64,000 nucleotides of DNA, taken from contig NW_004955423.1 in assembly GCF_000276665.1 (NCBI RefSeq), forward strand, positions 8,935,568-8,999,567, read 5' to 3'. The position numbers were made by a program, and so were the translations under genes. The notes below the pieces were generated by a model. It did no database searches. It worked only from the letters and a program-made list of their open reading frames with translations, and was not told the DNA's origin. This stretch comes from Chinchilla lanigera. Lineage: Eukaryota; Chordata; Mammalia; Rodentia; Chinchillidae. Positions 12,443-26,000 of the stretch are shown piece by piece (the stretch's first letter is position 1; every line of letters begins with the position of its first letter).

Positions 12443-15400
12443 CCACCCACTAAAGCCTCCTGTGTTTTCTAGGCTCCTGACAGTGGAGCTTCAGTTTAAA
12501 TTGAAGGCCATCAATCTGCAGACAGTTCGTCACCAGGAGCTCCCTGACTGTTACGACTTTACCCTGACTGTAAGTGTGCGCTGCACTGTGGGGGCTCTAG
12601 TCTGGAGAAAAATTGTTTATCTTGTTAATTGCTTCACATACTTCTACTAAGGAGTGATCAGAAGTATAGGATGTCTCCACATGAATGTGCCTGGATAGAA
12701 CACTGCTACAGCCGGCTCTGTTTTGTTTGCTGTAACTTGTTTATTTGTTACCTGTTTTCTGCACTTCCTGTAAGTTCTGTAAGGGCAGGGATTTGTCCTG
12801 AATCCAGTGCCTGCCATAGAGCAGACGTTCAAACACAAAGGAGGGGAGGTGTGTGGCTGTCTGCTTACCATCTTGTACTGAGTTTACTCACCGTTAGTGT
12901 TTCCATCCTTTGCTTGCTGTGACTTCCTGAGTTGCCTCTGAATGTTCCGGTTCATTCCCCTGCATCAGCCTACCTTGTTACTTCTGTGTTGCCTGTACTC
13001 CAGGTGCACAGGGAGCTATAGCACTCTCTAGAGAGCAAGATGTTTTCTGTCGAGGTTATCAGCTCGCGCGATCAGAGTGAGTAACCCACTGGTACTTGGT
13101 CATCGGCAGGGCAGAGTTTGAAATTTATCTTTGTGTGACCCAGATGTCTAGCAGCAGGAGTTTGTATCAAAAGCTATGTCCCTGATACTCAATTAATTGG
13201 TTGTGAAAAATCAAGATTCAGAAACTGAGGCTAAAAAAAGTTCCAGCGTATAGTCACAGATCATGCGGAAAATGTAACAAGAAAAAAGCATTAAAACATG
13301 AGGCTCTTTTGAACTAAGCTACAAGTTTTGGCCCTTGTATTAGCTAGCAAGGGATGAGTTTTTATCAGTGTCCTTTGATTTTTGAAAAACTCAACCTATC
13401 ATCCACAGCCTTGCCTCTTTAAAAATGAAATTTTCAGAATTGTTTGTAATCCTCACACCTTCTTCACTGATCCTTTTGTGATTCCTGAGTTAGAGATGTA
13501 TTTATGCTCTGAACTGGTGTGTGTTTTGTGGGTTTTTGTTTGTTTCCCTTGGTCTCCCCCTTTTCATTTTCTAAGGGTTAAGCCCTTTCTCATCCTTAGG
13601 ATTTTCCTCTGTGGTTATCATGAATTCTGGAGATTGAAAGCTCCTTGAAGGCAGGAACCTTTTATTAGCTTCTTAATCCCTCAAAGAACATAGAGATGGA
13701 ATAAGATTTGTTAAATGAATGAATGAAACACGTGTGAAATCTGGACTCTTTCCAGTGAGTGACGCAGTTCAGACTAGCCTGATAACCATAGACAGATTTG
13801 TTCTAGTTCCAGCACTACTGCAGGCTCATCCCAAGCCATTGCCTCTGCAATGGGGAGTTAGCAGTGTATCTTACAGAACTGTGGTAGAATTGTGTCCTAT
13901 AGGTTCAGCAATAATAGCCATCAATGCAATTTTATTATTGTAAGGGAGTAGGGACTGGGCACTATGCATTTCATAGAAAATGTAGGAGGGAATTTTGAGT
14001 CAGATAAGCCTCATTTCAGCTCACTAGTTAGTAGCTATGTAACTCTAGGCAAATTATTGAATTTATTTGCACCTCAGTTTTCTCGTCTGTAAAACAAAAT
14101 TAATGTCTACCTCCATAACAAGGTTGTCATCTAGATATAAGGTACTATATATCAAGGACCTGATATATATTAGAATGTAACTGGTATAGAGTAGAAAACG
14201 AGTTATCAGCTGCAACTTTTTTGTGGCACTGTGGATTGAATCCAGGGCCTCACACATGCTAGGCAAGTGCTCTAACTGACCTACATTCCCTCAATCACCA
14301 ACAACTAATTTTTAAGCCTTTACTTTGGTTGCCTGGTTAGATTTATAGTGGCAAAATAGTGTATTGTCATTCATGCACTGTAGTTTAAGAAATGTTTGCA
14401 TCATGCATTTTGAAGATCTTTATTAAATTTATAAATGTCTAGGATGAACTTGATTTACTTGATGAACTAATTTTTATTATCATAAAATGGTAATTTTTAC
14501 CCTCATTAATGTTCTCTGCTTTAAATCTCTGTTATTTAATGTTAATATAGCCATTCTGGCTTTCTTTTGACTAGTGTTATCACACTATATCTTTTCCATC
14601 CTTTTAATATTAATCAACTTGTATTCTATATTAAAGTGGTTTCTTGTTAGGTGCTATATGGTTGGGTCTTGCTTTTTTAAATCTGATCTCATAATCTCTA
14701 TCTGTTAGGGCTTAGAACATTTAAGTCAGACCTTTAGTAGGATTATTAGTATGTATTTCTTATTTTTCTGTCTTCTTTTGTACTTTCTGTGATTCCACTT
14801 TATCTCACTTGTTAGTTTACTTACTATATCTCTTTCATGTTTTATTTTGGGGTTTACAGTGTCCATCTGACTTATTGCAATCTACGTTCAAGTGATGTTA
14901 TTCCACAGAATGTACAGTAAAGGAATCTTGTAACAGTACTTCCATTCCTTCCACTTAACCTTTGTTATTGTTGGTAAATAACTTACTTCTACCCATGTTA
15001 TAAATCCCAAAATACATTGTTATTATTTTGTGTTAAATGGTCAATTATCTTTCAACGTAATTTAAATAATAACAAAAAATCTTTACATTTTCTATGTAAT
15101 CACCATATCAGGTGTGCTTTGTTCTTATTTACAACAATAAATGATACCAGAAGGTATTATTTTCCTTCGGCCTGAAGGGCTTCCTTTAACATATCTTCGT
15201 AGTACAAGTCTGCTGGTGATGAATTCTTTCAGCTTTTTATGTCTGAAGCATTTTGCTATCAAAAACTGGGTTAAATAACCGTAAGTTATTGCAGGCTAAT
15301 CAGGCCCGCAGTCTCCCAAGTGAGTGGACGGCAAACACTTACACAAATGAGACAATAGAAATGATTGTAGGGCTCCAGGAGGGACTAACTCTCTTATAGC

Positions 15401-15794
15401 TTCGATATTCTCTGAGTTTAGCCCAAGACTTCTCTGGATGGCCTGTATTTATTTAGTTTTCAAACAAAGGAGGAAGATAGTCAAGAAAAGGAGAGAATCT
15501 GGACAGGACTTTTCCAAGTAATACATTATGTTAATTTAGGAGAACTATGTTATCTCCAGGAAGGCCTTCATAGCAGGAGATGTATGCAGCTGCAGTCTCC
15601 TTGTAGTTAATTGGGGTGGCAGACAAGGTGCCCAAGCTTCAGACAACTCACAAATAAACATGGAAAGCCAATTGGTTAATATTAAATTCAGCTCAGAGCC
15701 ACTTTGTAGTGGTCCCCAACATTTTGCCTTCAGTTTTTAAACATAGTTTCACTGCGTATAGAATTCTATTTGATTGCCCTCCCTCCACCAGTAC

Positions 15795-15836
<42 letters not shown>

Positions 15837-16969
15837 TGAGACAGGGTCTTGCTGTGCAGTTCAGGCCGGCCGCGAGCTCACTTTGTAGCCCAGGCTGGTC
15901 TTGAACTCGCAATGATCCTCCTGCCTCAGCCTCCCGAGTGCTGGGATCACAGGCATGCACCACCACACACGACCACCCAGTACTTTAAAGATTTTCTTTT
16001 AGCTTACATTGCTTCTCATGAGAAATGAAATCTGTTGTCAGCTTATCTCGTTCTTCTGTATGGGATGTATTTCCTTCTTTTTAGCATTTTCTATTTATTT
16101 CTGATTTTAAGGAATTTGCTTATGACCTGCCTTGATGCCATTTCCTCCGTGTTTTCTGTGTTTGAGGTTTACAGGGCAACTTTGGCTTCTGAGTTTATAG
16201 TTTTCATTACATTTTATATTTATTTATCATGATGTCTTCAAATATTTTTGTGTCACTATGCCCCCAAATTTCAGAGATTTCAGCTACATCTGTATTTAAT
16301 CACTTGAACTTGTCCCATAGCTCAATAATTCTCTGTTTTATGTTCAATTTTTGTTTTTGGTTTTATTTTGTACAATTTCTTAAGCTATGTCTTCAAATTT
16401 AACAATACCTTTTCAGTGCTATCTAGTACTTTTCCATCCTAACCAGTATATTTTCTGCTTTGAGAGACTCCATTTCTTCTGAGTTTTTCCTGAAATATAA
16501 GGCTGGGGATATAGCTCAGTGGTATAGTGCCTGCCTGGCAAGGTCAAGGTCCTGAGTTCAATTCCTGGTACCAAAAAAAAAAAAAGAAAAGAAATATAAG
16601 TAACATTCAATCATGATTTATTCACCCAAAATATTTGATGAGCACTTGATACTTTTAAAATTCTGAGGTTCTGTGTGGATTTCTGACGTTGTGCCCAACG
16701 ACACTGCTCATCTTGTTTGTGTGAGGCGAGGGGCCAGGTCCTCCAGCTGATGTGAGGAGCAAAGGGTGGCAGTGCGCTCAGTTCCTTGTCAAGGGAGAAG
16801 TTGCAGTTCATCCTGAAGAGAAATACAGTGACTAAACTCTTTAAAGTCATTGGAAATCTCTTATCTGAAGTGATTTTTTTACTATCTTACGTGAAGAAGC
16901 TTCAATAAAATTCATATAAATAATGAATTCATTTAAATTAACACAGAGAGAGGGAGGAGAGAGAGGAAA

Positions 16970-17042
<73 letters not shown>

Positions 17043-20000
17043 TGATTTTCTTGCCTGTCCCCTGCGTGGTGAAAGGGAGGGAGGTAGCAGGGGACCGGCA
17101 AAGCAAATCAGTCCATTTTCTCTCACTAGGAGAACTGCAAAGGATTCTGACATAGTTTTGTCCTGCTGGGTGCCTGGTTATCTTGTGGCACTTCTTGTCA
17201 CCAAGCTGTCTGCAGTACCTGTGGTGCCAGAGTGACTAAGAGATCTACACCCAGAATGAAAATTTTAAGAGCTCCACCTGAAATGTCTCAAAGCGGAAAC
17301 AATGAGCTTCTGTGTCAGTAAAACTTGCAGGAGCAATGAAATTCATCCTTTCCTGAAGCCCTGCTGGAGGCTATGGCAAAGCACAGCTGTACTAGCTCTT
17401 GCCCTATCAAAAGGGCATCTGGATGTCCTTGGAATGGACGGGGAAGGGAGGTGTTGTTATATAAGGTGTGCAGGGATGGAATGCTGTCCTGGAAACCTAG
17501 GGTATTAGACCACAATGTTTCTATAGCAGATGTAACAGAAACTTCTCCATTCACAGAGAATTAAAGGGAATTTCCCAAGATTTAATAGAGTTAGCAACAG
17601 GTGAAAAATGAGAATCTGGGTCAATTGCACCCTAGAAATAACTGCTTTCTGATTAATGCATAGGGGCATCTTGGCTTCAAAGACTAATACTAGCATTTAG
17701 GTAGCAAGAACAGGAAGATCACCTAGGTAACTTAGAGAGAGCCTATCTCAAAATAAAAAAGTACAATAAAAAGGGCTGGGGGATATAGCTCAGNNNNNNN
17801 NNNNNNNNNNNNNNNNNNNNNNNNNNNNNNNNNNNNNNNNNNNNNNNNNNNNNNNNNNNNNNNNNNNNNNNNNNNNNNNNNNNNNNNNNNNNNACAGGAA
17901 GATCACCTAGGTAACTTAGAGAGAGCCTATCTCAAAATAAAAAAGTACAATAAAAAGGGCTGGGGGATATAGCTCAGCTTTTGCTGCTGTGGGTTTTTAG
18001 GTTTTGTTTTTCTTTGTAGTACTGGGGATCGAACCAGCAGAAGCTACTGTACATATGTGTCTCCCCTTCTCCTGTCTTCACAGATAACATTTGACAACAA
18101 GGCTCACAGTGGAAGAATTAAAATCAGTTTAGACAATGACATTTCCATTAGAGAATGTAAGGACTGGCATGTATCTGGATCAAGTAAGTGACAAGCTTTA
18201 CTTTCACAGTGGTTATTAAATATTGTAAAGTGGCTACTAAATCACTGCCTCCAGTGCATATAGAACACCAGCTAAAACATTCCCCAGTCCCTAGCTCTCT
18301 GAAAGTATGTCAATGTATTGCAGACATCTGATGTTCCGGGAAATACTGAAGTTGTTAGAATTGAAAGGATTCCCTGTGTTCTCCGTGTACCTTCATTTGC
18401 CTACTCCTCACCAAGAATGTACTTACACTCCCTCACCAAAACCCTGTCTGTGCATAAACCAATATTTATTCAGAACATCCTGCATAAGTTCTTCCATCTC
18501 CATTTTTCTCATTTTAACATTTTTTAAATATCATGGAGAGTCAGGCATGGTGGCCCACACCTGTACTCTCAGCACTCTGGGAAGCTGAGGCAGGAGGATC
18601 TCAAATTTAAATGAAACCCATGCAACTTAGCTACTCAAAGAGGCCCTGTTTCAAATTTTAAAAAGGGAGGGGTAGGGGATGTAGCTCATTGCTAAGGCTG
18701 TGGGTTCAATCACTGGTCCTGGAAAAACAAAGTCCTTGAGAGAGAAAATCCTTGAGAGAGGAGGAACCCTTATTTTTACAGATCAAGAATCCAGTGCTCA
18801 GATGTGATGCCTGGTGTCCGTGATCACATAGCGAGGGAAGAGTTGGGTAGGATTTGATCCAGAAGCCTCCCACTTATAATTGTCTTCCATCCAGGTTAAA
18901 AGGTAGACTAAATATGAAAGCTCTGCTCTGAGATACATGGATAAGAATTCAGGTGTAGACTGAGTACTATCAAGAATTTTGGGGCTGAACAGGAGAAAAC
19001 TGGCTGGAGAGAATGTATCTATCTCACTTTCTAGTTCCTGGAACGCAGCATAATGGCGTGTTGTGCAGGCCTCAATCAGTAGGTCGGGGCTCTTGCACTG
19101 GAATGGGCAAAGGAATCACCGCAAGTACCCAATAAGATGCGGTTTTCCTAGCTCCCCACACAGTTAGTAGGTGTAGGATGAGGTCTGTGAGCCTTGCAGG
19201 AATGTCCAACCCACAGCCCTCTGTGGTTCAAAAAAAAAGTATTTTTAATAAGGAAATGTACTTATATGCATTAACTATACTGTATGTATTACGTGTAGCC
19301 CAAGACAATTCCTGTTCACTCAGTATGGCCAGGCAGGTCAGGTGTTTCCAATCCAAAGGCCACAGGATGGACGGGGCCAAGAGGCCTTCCTCAGACTCCT
19401 CTTGGATAATCATCCTGCTTGTCAATTTACCATGTGAAGAAGTTATACTGAGGTGACCAGCATAAATTACATGAAATTTCATCATTATAGTGCTCCTTTC
19501 ACTAACAGGAAACTTCAAAGGTATGTCTCTTGATTCACAAACTGTATTCCCATCACAAGTCATTTATTTGAAACAGTTCTCTGTTTTGCCATCTGAAACA
19601 TCATAGTGATTTTCCACAAACTTTTGAAAGTGAAAAGAAGGGCGTCTGAAAGAGCCTGACATATGGGCTTTCTCTCAAATGTTTGCTTCTGGGTTCTAAA
19701 AGCTTGTCAGATTGTGTTTTGACAAATTATGTGCTTCAGATTTTTCACCCAAAGTGGGGGTAATCATGTCATGTCATCTCACTGGGATCACTGCGAGGGG
19801 ATCACCTAAGTTTATGCACATAAAGTGCTTGGAACTATGACAGTAAGAAATGTCCTCAATACATGTCAACTATGATGATTTATTTTGTGTATATCACTTC
19901 TGTCTGAAAATATTTTGCTCATGTACTTGTTTGCTTCTGCAAACAAGTCTTATTGCAGTGGGAAGTTCCACAGGATCAGGGACCTCATTTGTCTTGTTAA

Positions 20001-23000
20001 CCGCTGTATGCTAGCTTCCAGAAAAGTGCTTGAGAGAGCGGCTGCTTAGGGAGTACTTTATGTCCTGCTAAGTATATGTTAATAAGCTGTGTGGGAAGGC
20101 TGTGTTTGGAACAAGCGATCACAAGCTGACAATAAATGATCTTTGGTGTTAAGGTTCAGGCAGTTTTCTAAAAGAAGTTTTTTTCATTTTAAAGAGAAAA
20201 ACAATAAAAACAATAATGCAAAATTTCAAAACAAGACGGTAGGAGAGTAACATTGTGTATTGTTATCTTCAAAGTAGTTGCTCAGATTACAAACTATAGG
20301 CATGAAAAATTGATCAAACAATATAAGCACAAACCTTTCTTTTCAGTGAACTAATAGAAATTAGTAGTATGATTATCTTACCTAGCTTGTATATATATGT
20401 GTATATATATATATATATATTCATTTATTTATTTTTCCTTTTCCCTTTCTTCTTTTCTGTCCACATCCCAGTTTCTCTTTCCTTTTGAACAGTTTCTTCC
20501 CATTTCCCAATATCTGTTGTACATTTTGGATCTTACTTACTCTTTCAGCTTCTTACATTAGGAAGACAATATAATGTTTACACATGTGAGTCTGATTTAT
20601 TTCACTTGTGAATATGGCCTGAAGTTGCATCCATTTAGCTATAAAAGTCTCAAGTTTATCCTTCTTTATGGCTGAGTAGCACTCCATTGTATAAAAAGAC
20701 CACATCTTTTTTATCCATTCCTTGATTGATGGGCATTTGGGATGTTTCCAAGATTTAGCTATGACAAATTGTGCTGCTATAAACATGGGTGCACGTATAT
20801 CACTGTGATGTGATGCTTTTAGTTCTTCTGGGAAGATATGCAGCTGGAGAATAGCTGGGTCGAATGGGACCCCTAATCCTAGTTTTTAAAAGAACTCCAC
20901 ACTGATTGCCACAGTGGTTGTACTAGTCTATATTCCCACCAGCAGTGAAGAAGGGTTCTTTTTTCCCCACAGCTCCACCAGCATTTGTTATTGGTTGATT
21001 TTTTTGATGATAGCCATTCTTTCTGGGGTGAGATGGAATCTCAGTGTTGTTTTAATTTTCATCTCTCGATTGACCAATGATGTTGAACATTTTCATGTAT
21101 TTATTTTTCATTTGTATTTCTTTATGTGAGAAGTGTGTATTCATCTCAGATACACATTTTTGGATTGGGTCTTTGAATTTGGGGTGTCTGTTTTTAATTC
21201 TTTATATGTTCTAAATATAAATCCTTTGTCTGAGGAACATCTGCTATATTTTTTCCCATTCTTTGGGTTGTCTTCTTACTCTGTTGGTGATTTCTTTTGT
21301 TGTGCAAACACTTTTTAATAAGGTGAGACCCCATTTGTTGATTCTTTGTTGTAATATTTTCCTTGCAGTCTGGGTTTTATTCAAAAAGTCTTTGCCTACC
21401 CCAGTGTCCTCAAGAGTTCTACCTCTATCTACTTTGTCTTCCAGTAGATTTAGTGTGTCTTTTCAAATATTTAGATCTTTGATCCATTTTGACTTTAGTT
21501 CATGCTGATAGACATGGGTCTAATCACCACTTCTATTCAATATAGTTCTGGAAACATTAGCCAGAGAAATTAGACAAGAGAGAAAAAGAAAAGGAATAAG
21601 AATAGGAAAGAAAGATGTTAAATTATCATTATTTGCAGGTGACATGATACTCTACAGAGAAGACCCCAAAAACTCCACCAAAAGATTCTAGATTTAATAA
21701 CCAAATTCAGTAATGTAGCTGGATACAAAGTCAACACTCAAAAATCAGTAGCATTCCTGCACACAAACAACAAACTCACTGATAGAGAAATTAAGGAAAC
21801 TACACCCTTCACAATAGCATCCAACAAATGAAATACTTAGGAGTCATTCTGGCAAAGGAAGTAAAAGATCTATACACTGAAAATTACAGTACTCTGAAAA
21901 AGGAGATTGAAGAGGATAACAGAAAATGGAAGGATATCCCTTGCTCTTGGATAGGAAGAATCAACATAGTGAAAATGGCCATACTCCCAAAATTATTATA
22001 TAGATTCAATACAATCCCTATCAAAACACCATTAACCTTACAAATCTAGAGAAAACATTCCTAAAATTCATTTGGAACCAGAAGAAACCTAGAATAGCAA
22101 AAGCAATTCTGGAGCAACAAAGGCAAGGCAGGAGGCATCACCATCCTTGATTTGAAATTATACTACAAAGCTACTATGATAAAATCAGAATGGTACTGGC
22201 AAAAAACTGACCTGAGAATCAGTGGAACATATTAGAAGATGCAGAAACAACTACAAACACACTCAGCTACCTTATCTTTGACAAAGGGTCCAAACATGTT
22301 TACTGGAAGAAAGGCACCTCTTTAATAAATGGTGCTGGAAAAATTGGCTCTCTAAAAGAAGAATTTTTAACCTTCAAAAATTCACTGAAGGATGTTCATC
22401 AGGGCCTCTTTGTCATCTTTCTGGAAAGAATGCTAGAATTATCTAAAAAGAAACTAATATCACAATCTGAATGTCTCTATACACATGATCTTCTTTGCTT
22501 TCAGTTCAGAAGAATACTCATTACATGATGATCTTTGATGCCTTTGTCATTCTGACCTGCTTAGCTTCGTTGCTTCTGTGTATTAGATCTGTGATCAGAG
22601 GACTTCAGCTTCAGCAGGTAGGGGCTGCAGCTTGCTAGCAACACTACTGATACTCTGATCGCCAGAAAAGCTCACAGTGCCTCTCCTCTTTTCCTTAAAG
22701 GAATTTGTCAATTTTTTCCTCCTCCATTATAAGAAGGAAGTTTCTGTTTCTGATCAAATGGAATTTGTCAACGGATGGTACATTATGATTGTTATTAGTG
22801 ACATACTGACAGTCGTTGGTTCAATTCTGAAAATGGAAATCCAAGCTAAGGTAATTTTTTTCCCTCCTCATGCCATTATTAGTATTAGATTCAGGTGAAT
22901 GATATTTTATACAAAATGTGAATTTTAGAGTAAATGATTTATCCTAAGACTTATGGTGAGTGAATGACATTCAAAACAGTCATTTTCTTTACTCTAGTCA

Positions 23001-26000
23001 AGTGGTCTCTTAGGCAGAGGTTTTCCAAATACACTCCACGAACCACCGCACCACAATCATTTGGGGGCCTGGCAAAAATGTGCTGTGTTAAAACTATTGA
23101 ATCCAAAGTCTTTATGTGGGGCCTGAATTCTCACACACACAAAAGTTCATACACACACCAAGATAATTAAGGTAAGAGTTAAAACAAACCTTGGAAGACA
23201 CGTCAAAGTCTTCAACAAAAAAAGAGGGCTGGAAGGGAAAGTGGGGTCGTGGTAGTATTTTGTGAGTGCTCTTATTTGTTTGTTCCATCCATTCAAAATG
23301 AAAACATTCCCATTTTCTTACTTTCCCATGGATAGGATGCAAGGTTATCCTCTTTTAGGATCCAAGGTTATCCTTTTTTAAGATGAATCTCTCCTAGAAA
23401 TCAACCTTTCCTCCAACACAAAAATCAAATTGAAAAACTAATACTGTTCAAACTAGTCTTATTCAATCTTTTATTTTCCCAGTCTTCACACAACTAATTG
23501 TGTTTGTATCACCCGTGGAGCAGGTGGTGGACACAGGCAGAGAGTCCAGGTCAGCAACTTGCTCAGCTCCATGCAGTCATTAAGGGACCCAAGCTCCTCC
23601 TATTTTGTTTCTTTACCATCCCTGAAGAGCTCACCCCAACTGTGTGACTGACCCTCGGTCATCTCACAACAGGTTGCAGCCTGTGGCCTGTAGAAAATGA
23701 AAACACCATCTAGTGGAAGCTCTCCCATCTCTTGGCCTTGCCTCAACAGTGGCAGGTCTCATTTCTGTTCCCATCCCACTGACCAAACCAAATTGCACGG
23801 GGAGTGGGGAAATACAGCCCAGGAATGCGCCTGGGAAGGAGAGGGTGGGTTTAGATGGACTTGGAGTAGCTGCCACCATATGCGGCACAATGTGTCATTC
23901 AGCTTTAGGGATGACGAAAAGGAGTTAGGGTGACTTGCAGCAAATCTTTATTTCTACCAGCCTCCACTATCATTCTCCTCAATTAGCCCTTTGTGAGGTC
24001 CAGCAATCTTTCTTCATTCTTCTGTCCCGATCACTCACCCTTCCTGTCACATAGATGATCATTCCATCTCTTCTAAAACGTCTGACACCCCTCCTCACCC
24101 TCACGCTCAGCCAGTGGAGGATTTTACTTCCTATTTTACAAGGACAACAGGAAGAAACCTCCACTAATTCCTGCTTCACTTATCTACTTACAAGCATCAA
24201 TGTCCACAAACTATTTCATCTTGTTACTGTGAATACTTTAGACCACTGTCCTACACCTGTCCCTGTACTCATGTTCCAGGCGCCGCCCCCACTGCTTACT
24301 CAAGGACGTTGCTCTAGCTTCTCCGCCTTCTCTCTCGAGTTGTTTCCCTCTGCTTACCAGCTACTTCCCCTGTTACCACATTTTTCTCCTCTCAGAGATG
24401 AAATCTCAGCCCTTATTTCTCTCTCTAGCTATTCCCCCATTCTCTGCTCCCTTTTATACAGCAAAAGGTCTCAGAAAAGTGATCTTACAGTTGTGATTCT
24501 GCTCCTCCCGCTGTTCTTCATACCGGTTCCAGTCAGGCTGCTGTGCTGTCATGCTAAGCCCAGTCATCCATCATTTATCCTCATCGTGGCCCATCAGTAG
24601 CTTTAATGCTGCCAAGCAGGCTGTGTTTTTGATCTGCTTTTTTACTGGCTGTTACTTACCTGGTTTTCCTCCCAAATCACTGTCTGGTTTTCAGATTGTG
24701 CCTTCCTGGTTCCCTCTTTCCTTGCCAGCTGGTGAGGTGGTAATGCTTCAGGACGTAGTGCTTAGACAACTTCTCTTCTGCCGAGGCCATGGTAATGTCA
24801 TCCTGTCTCAAATAGATACTCTAAGAGGTATCTATTTGTCAGTGATTCCCAGATCTATATCTCCAGCTTAGAATTCTTCCCTGAACTGCAGACCAGATAT
24901 TCAAATGTCTACACCACATCTGCACTTGGATGTCTGCTTGTCCTCTCAAATTCCAGATAATTAAAAAAAAACAAACCCAAAACTAAAACCCCCAGCTCCA
25001 CAGTTCAAACCTTCTTCTTCCATAGCCTTTCCAGTTTCAACTGATGACAACTTTCTTCAGTTGCTCAAGCCAAAAGCTGTAGATTTATCCGTCTCCTCTT
25101 TTTCACCACCCCTATCTCCCACATCTAATCAAAGAGGAAATCCTATTGCTCTGCCTTTAAAAACCATCTCATTACTTCCACTGTGCCCAGTTCATCTCGA
25201 CCCTCAGCAGCTCTCACCTACATAACGACAGCAACTCCTTCACTCCTGCCGTGATCTGCTCCCAACCACAGTGGCCAGCATTTGGGCAGGTCACTCCTGT
25301 TCCCAGTCAGGAACTGTATCTTCCTGTCCTCCTCCTTCTCATCTTGCTCCTCCTCCTCCTTCTCCTCCTCCTCCTCTTCCTCGTTGTTCCTCTTTGTACC
25401 AAGGATTGAACCCTGGGCCTTTGCCCTGAGCTACAATCCCTGGCCCTTTTTATTTTGAGACAAGGTCTCGCTAAATTGCTAGGTTGCCCAGATTGGGCTT
25501 GAATTTGAAATCCTCCTGCCTCAACCTCCCAGTGCCCTGGGATTACTGCCATTCCTAGCTCTATTGAGGAGTTTTTAATCTTCCAAACCTGTTCTGGGGA
25601 AAAGACAAAATTGCTCAGTACCTGTGAAGTCCTGTACTACCTGCCCCTAACCTTTATGTCTCCATATCTTTCTATTACTGAGTCCAGCCAGACTCACTTC
25701 TTGCCAGGCTGCTTTGTGCCCCAGAGCCTCTGCCCCAGCTCGTCTCTGTGCCTGCAAACTAGTCCTCTAGATTTCTGCTTGACTTGCTCCTTCATTCCTT
25801 CCAGATCTCTGCTCATGTGGCACTTTTCATCGTGCTCTTCTCTAATTCCCCTGTCTCAAAGCATAAACTCGCACCCATTCTTTTTTTGGGGGGTTTTTCT
25901 CTGGTACCAGGAACCGAACTCACGACCTTGCACTTGCCAGGCATGCGCTTTGCCGGTGAGCTAAATCCCCAGCCCCCTCGCACCCATTCTTTATTCCCTC

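Larger units (their letters stand above)
14450..16480 (-). repeat. Old L1 (L1M-type), antisense, interrupted by later insertions
   Basis: L1 read backwards: TATAGCCATTCTGGCTTTC (14548), GTCTGCTGGTGATGAATTCT (15208), then TTTCACTGCGTATAGAATTC (15747), TTTCAGAGATTTCAGC and ATAGCTCAATAATTCTCTG (16317). The last L1 piece resumes after a 463-base insertion and again after a B1 SINE. Confidence 0.75.
12570..18083 (+). other. MCOLN3 intron 5 contents
   Basis: The longest MCOLN3 intron (5.5 kb including the gap). It carries L2 3' ends (12730-12850; 13455-13730), a MIR core, ID and B1 SINEs, a 2-kb antisense L1 interrupted twice, a GA microsatellite and an assembly gap. I see no known feature at 12850-13450 or 17045-17700. 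Confidence 0.6.

Noticed and set aside
16847..17153. Leu/Ser repeat proteins on the minus strand
   Set aside because: Direct translation of the GA microsatellite.
17700..18060. Tandem duplication as biology
   Set aside because: The copies are identical and sit exactly at a 100-N gap, so an assembly overlap explains them better.
21828..22049. Reverse-transcriptase-like 73-codon frame as a gene
   Set aside because: A fragment of L1 ORF2 in the inverted insertion, bounded by stops and frameshifts.
24055..24600. 181-codon plus-strand frame
   Set aside because: Lies in pyrimidine-rich L2-like sequence. No domain and no splice or promoter context.
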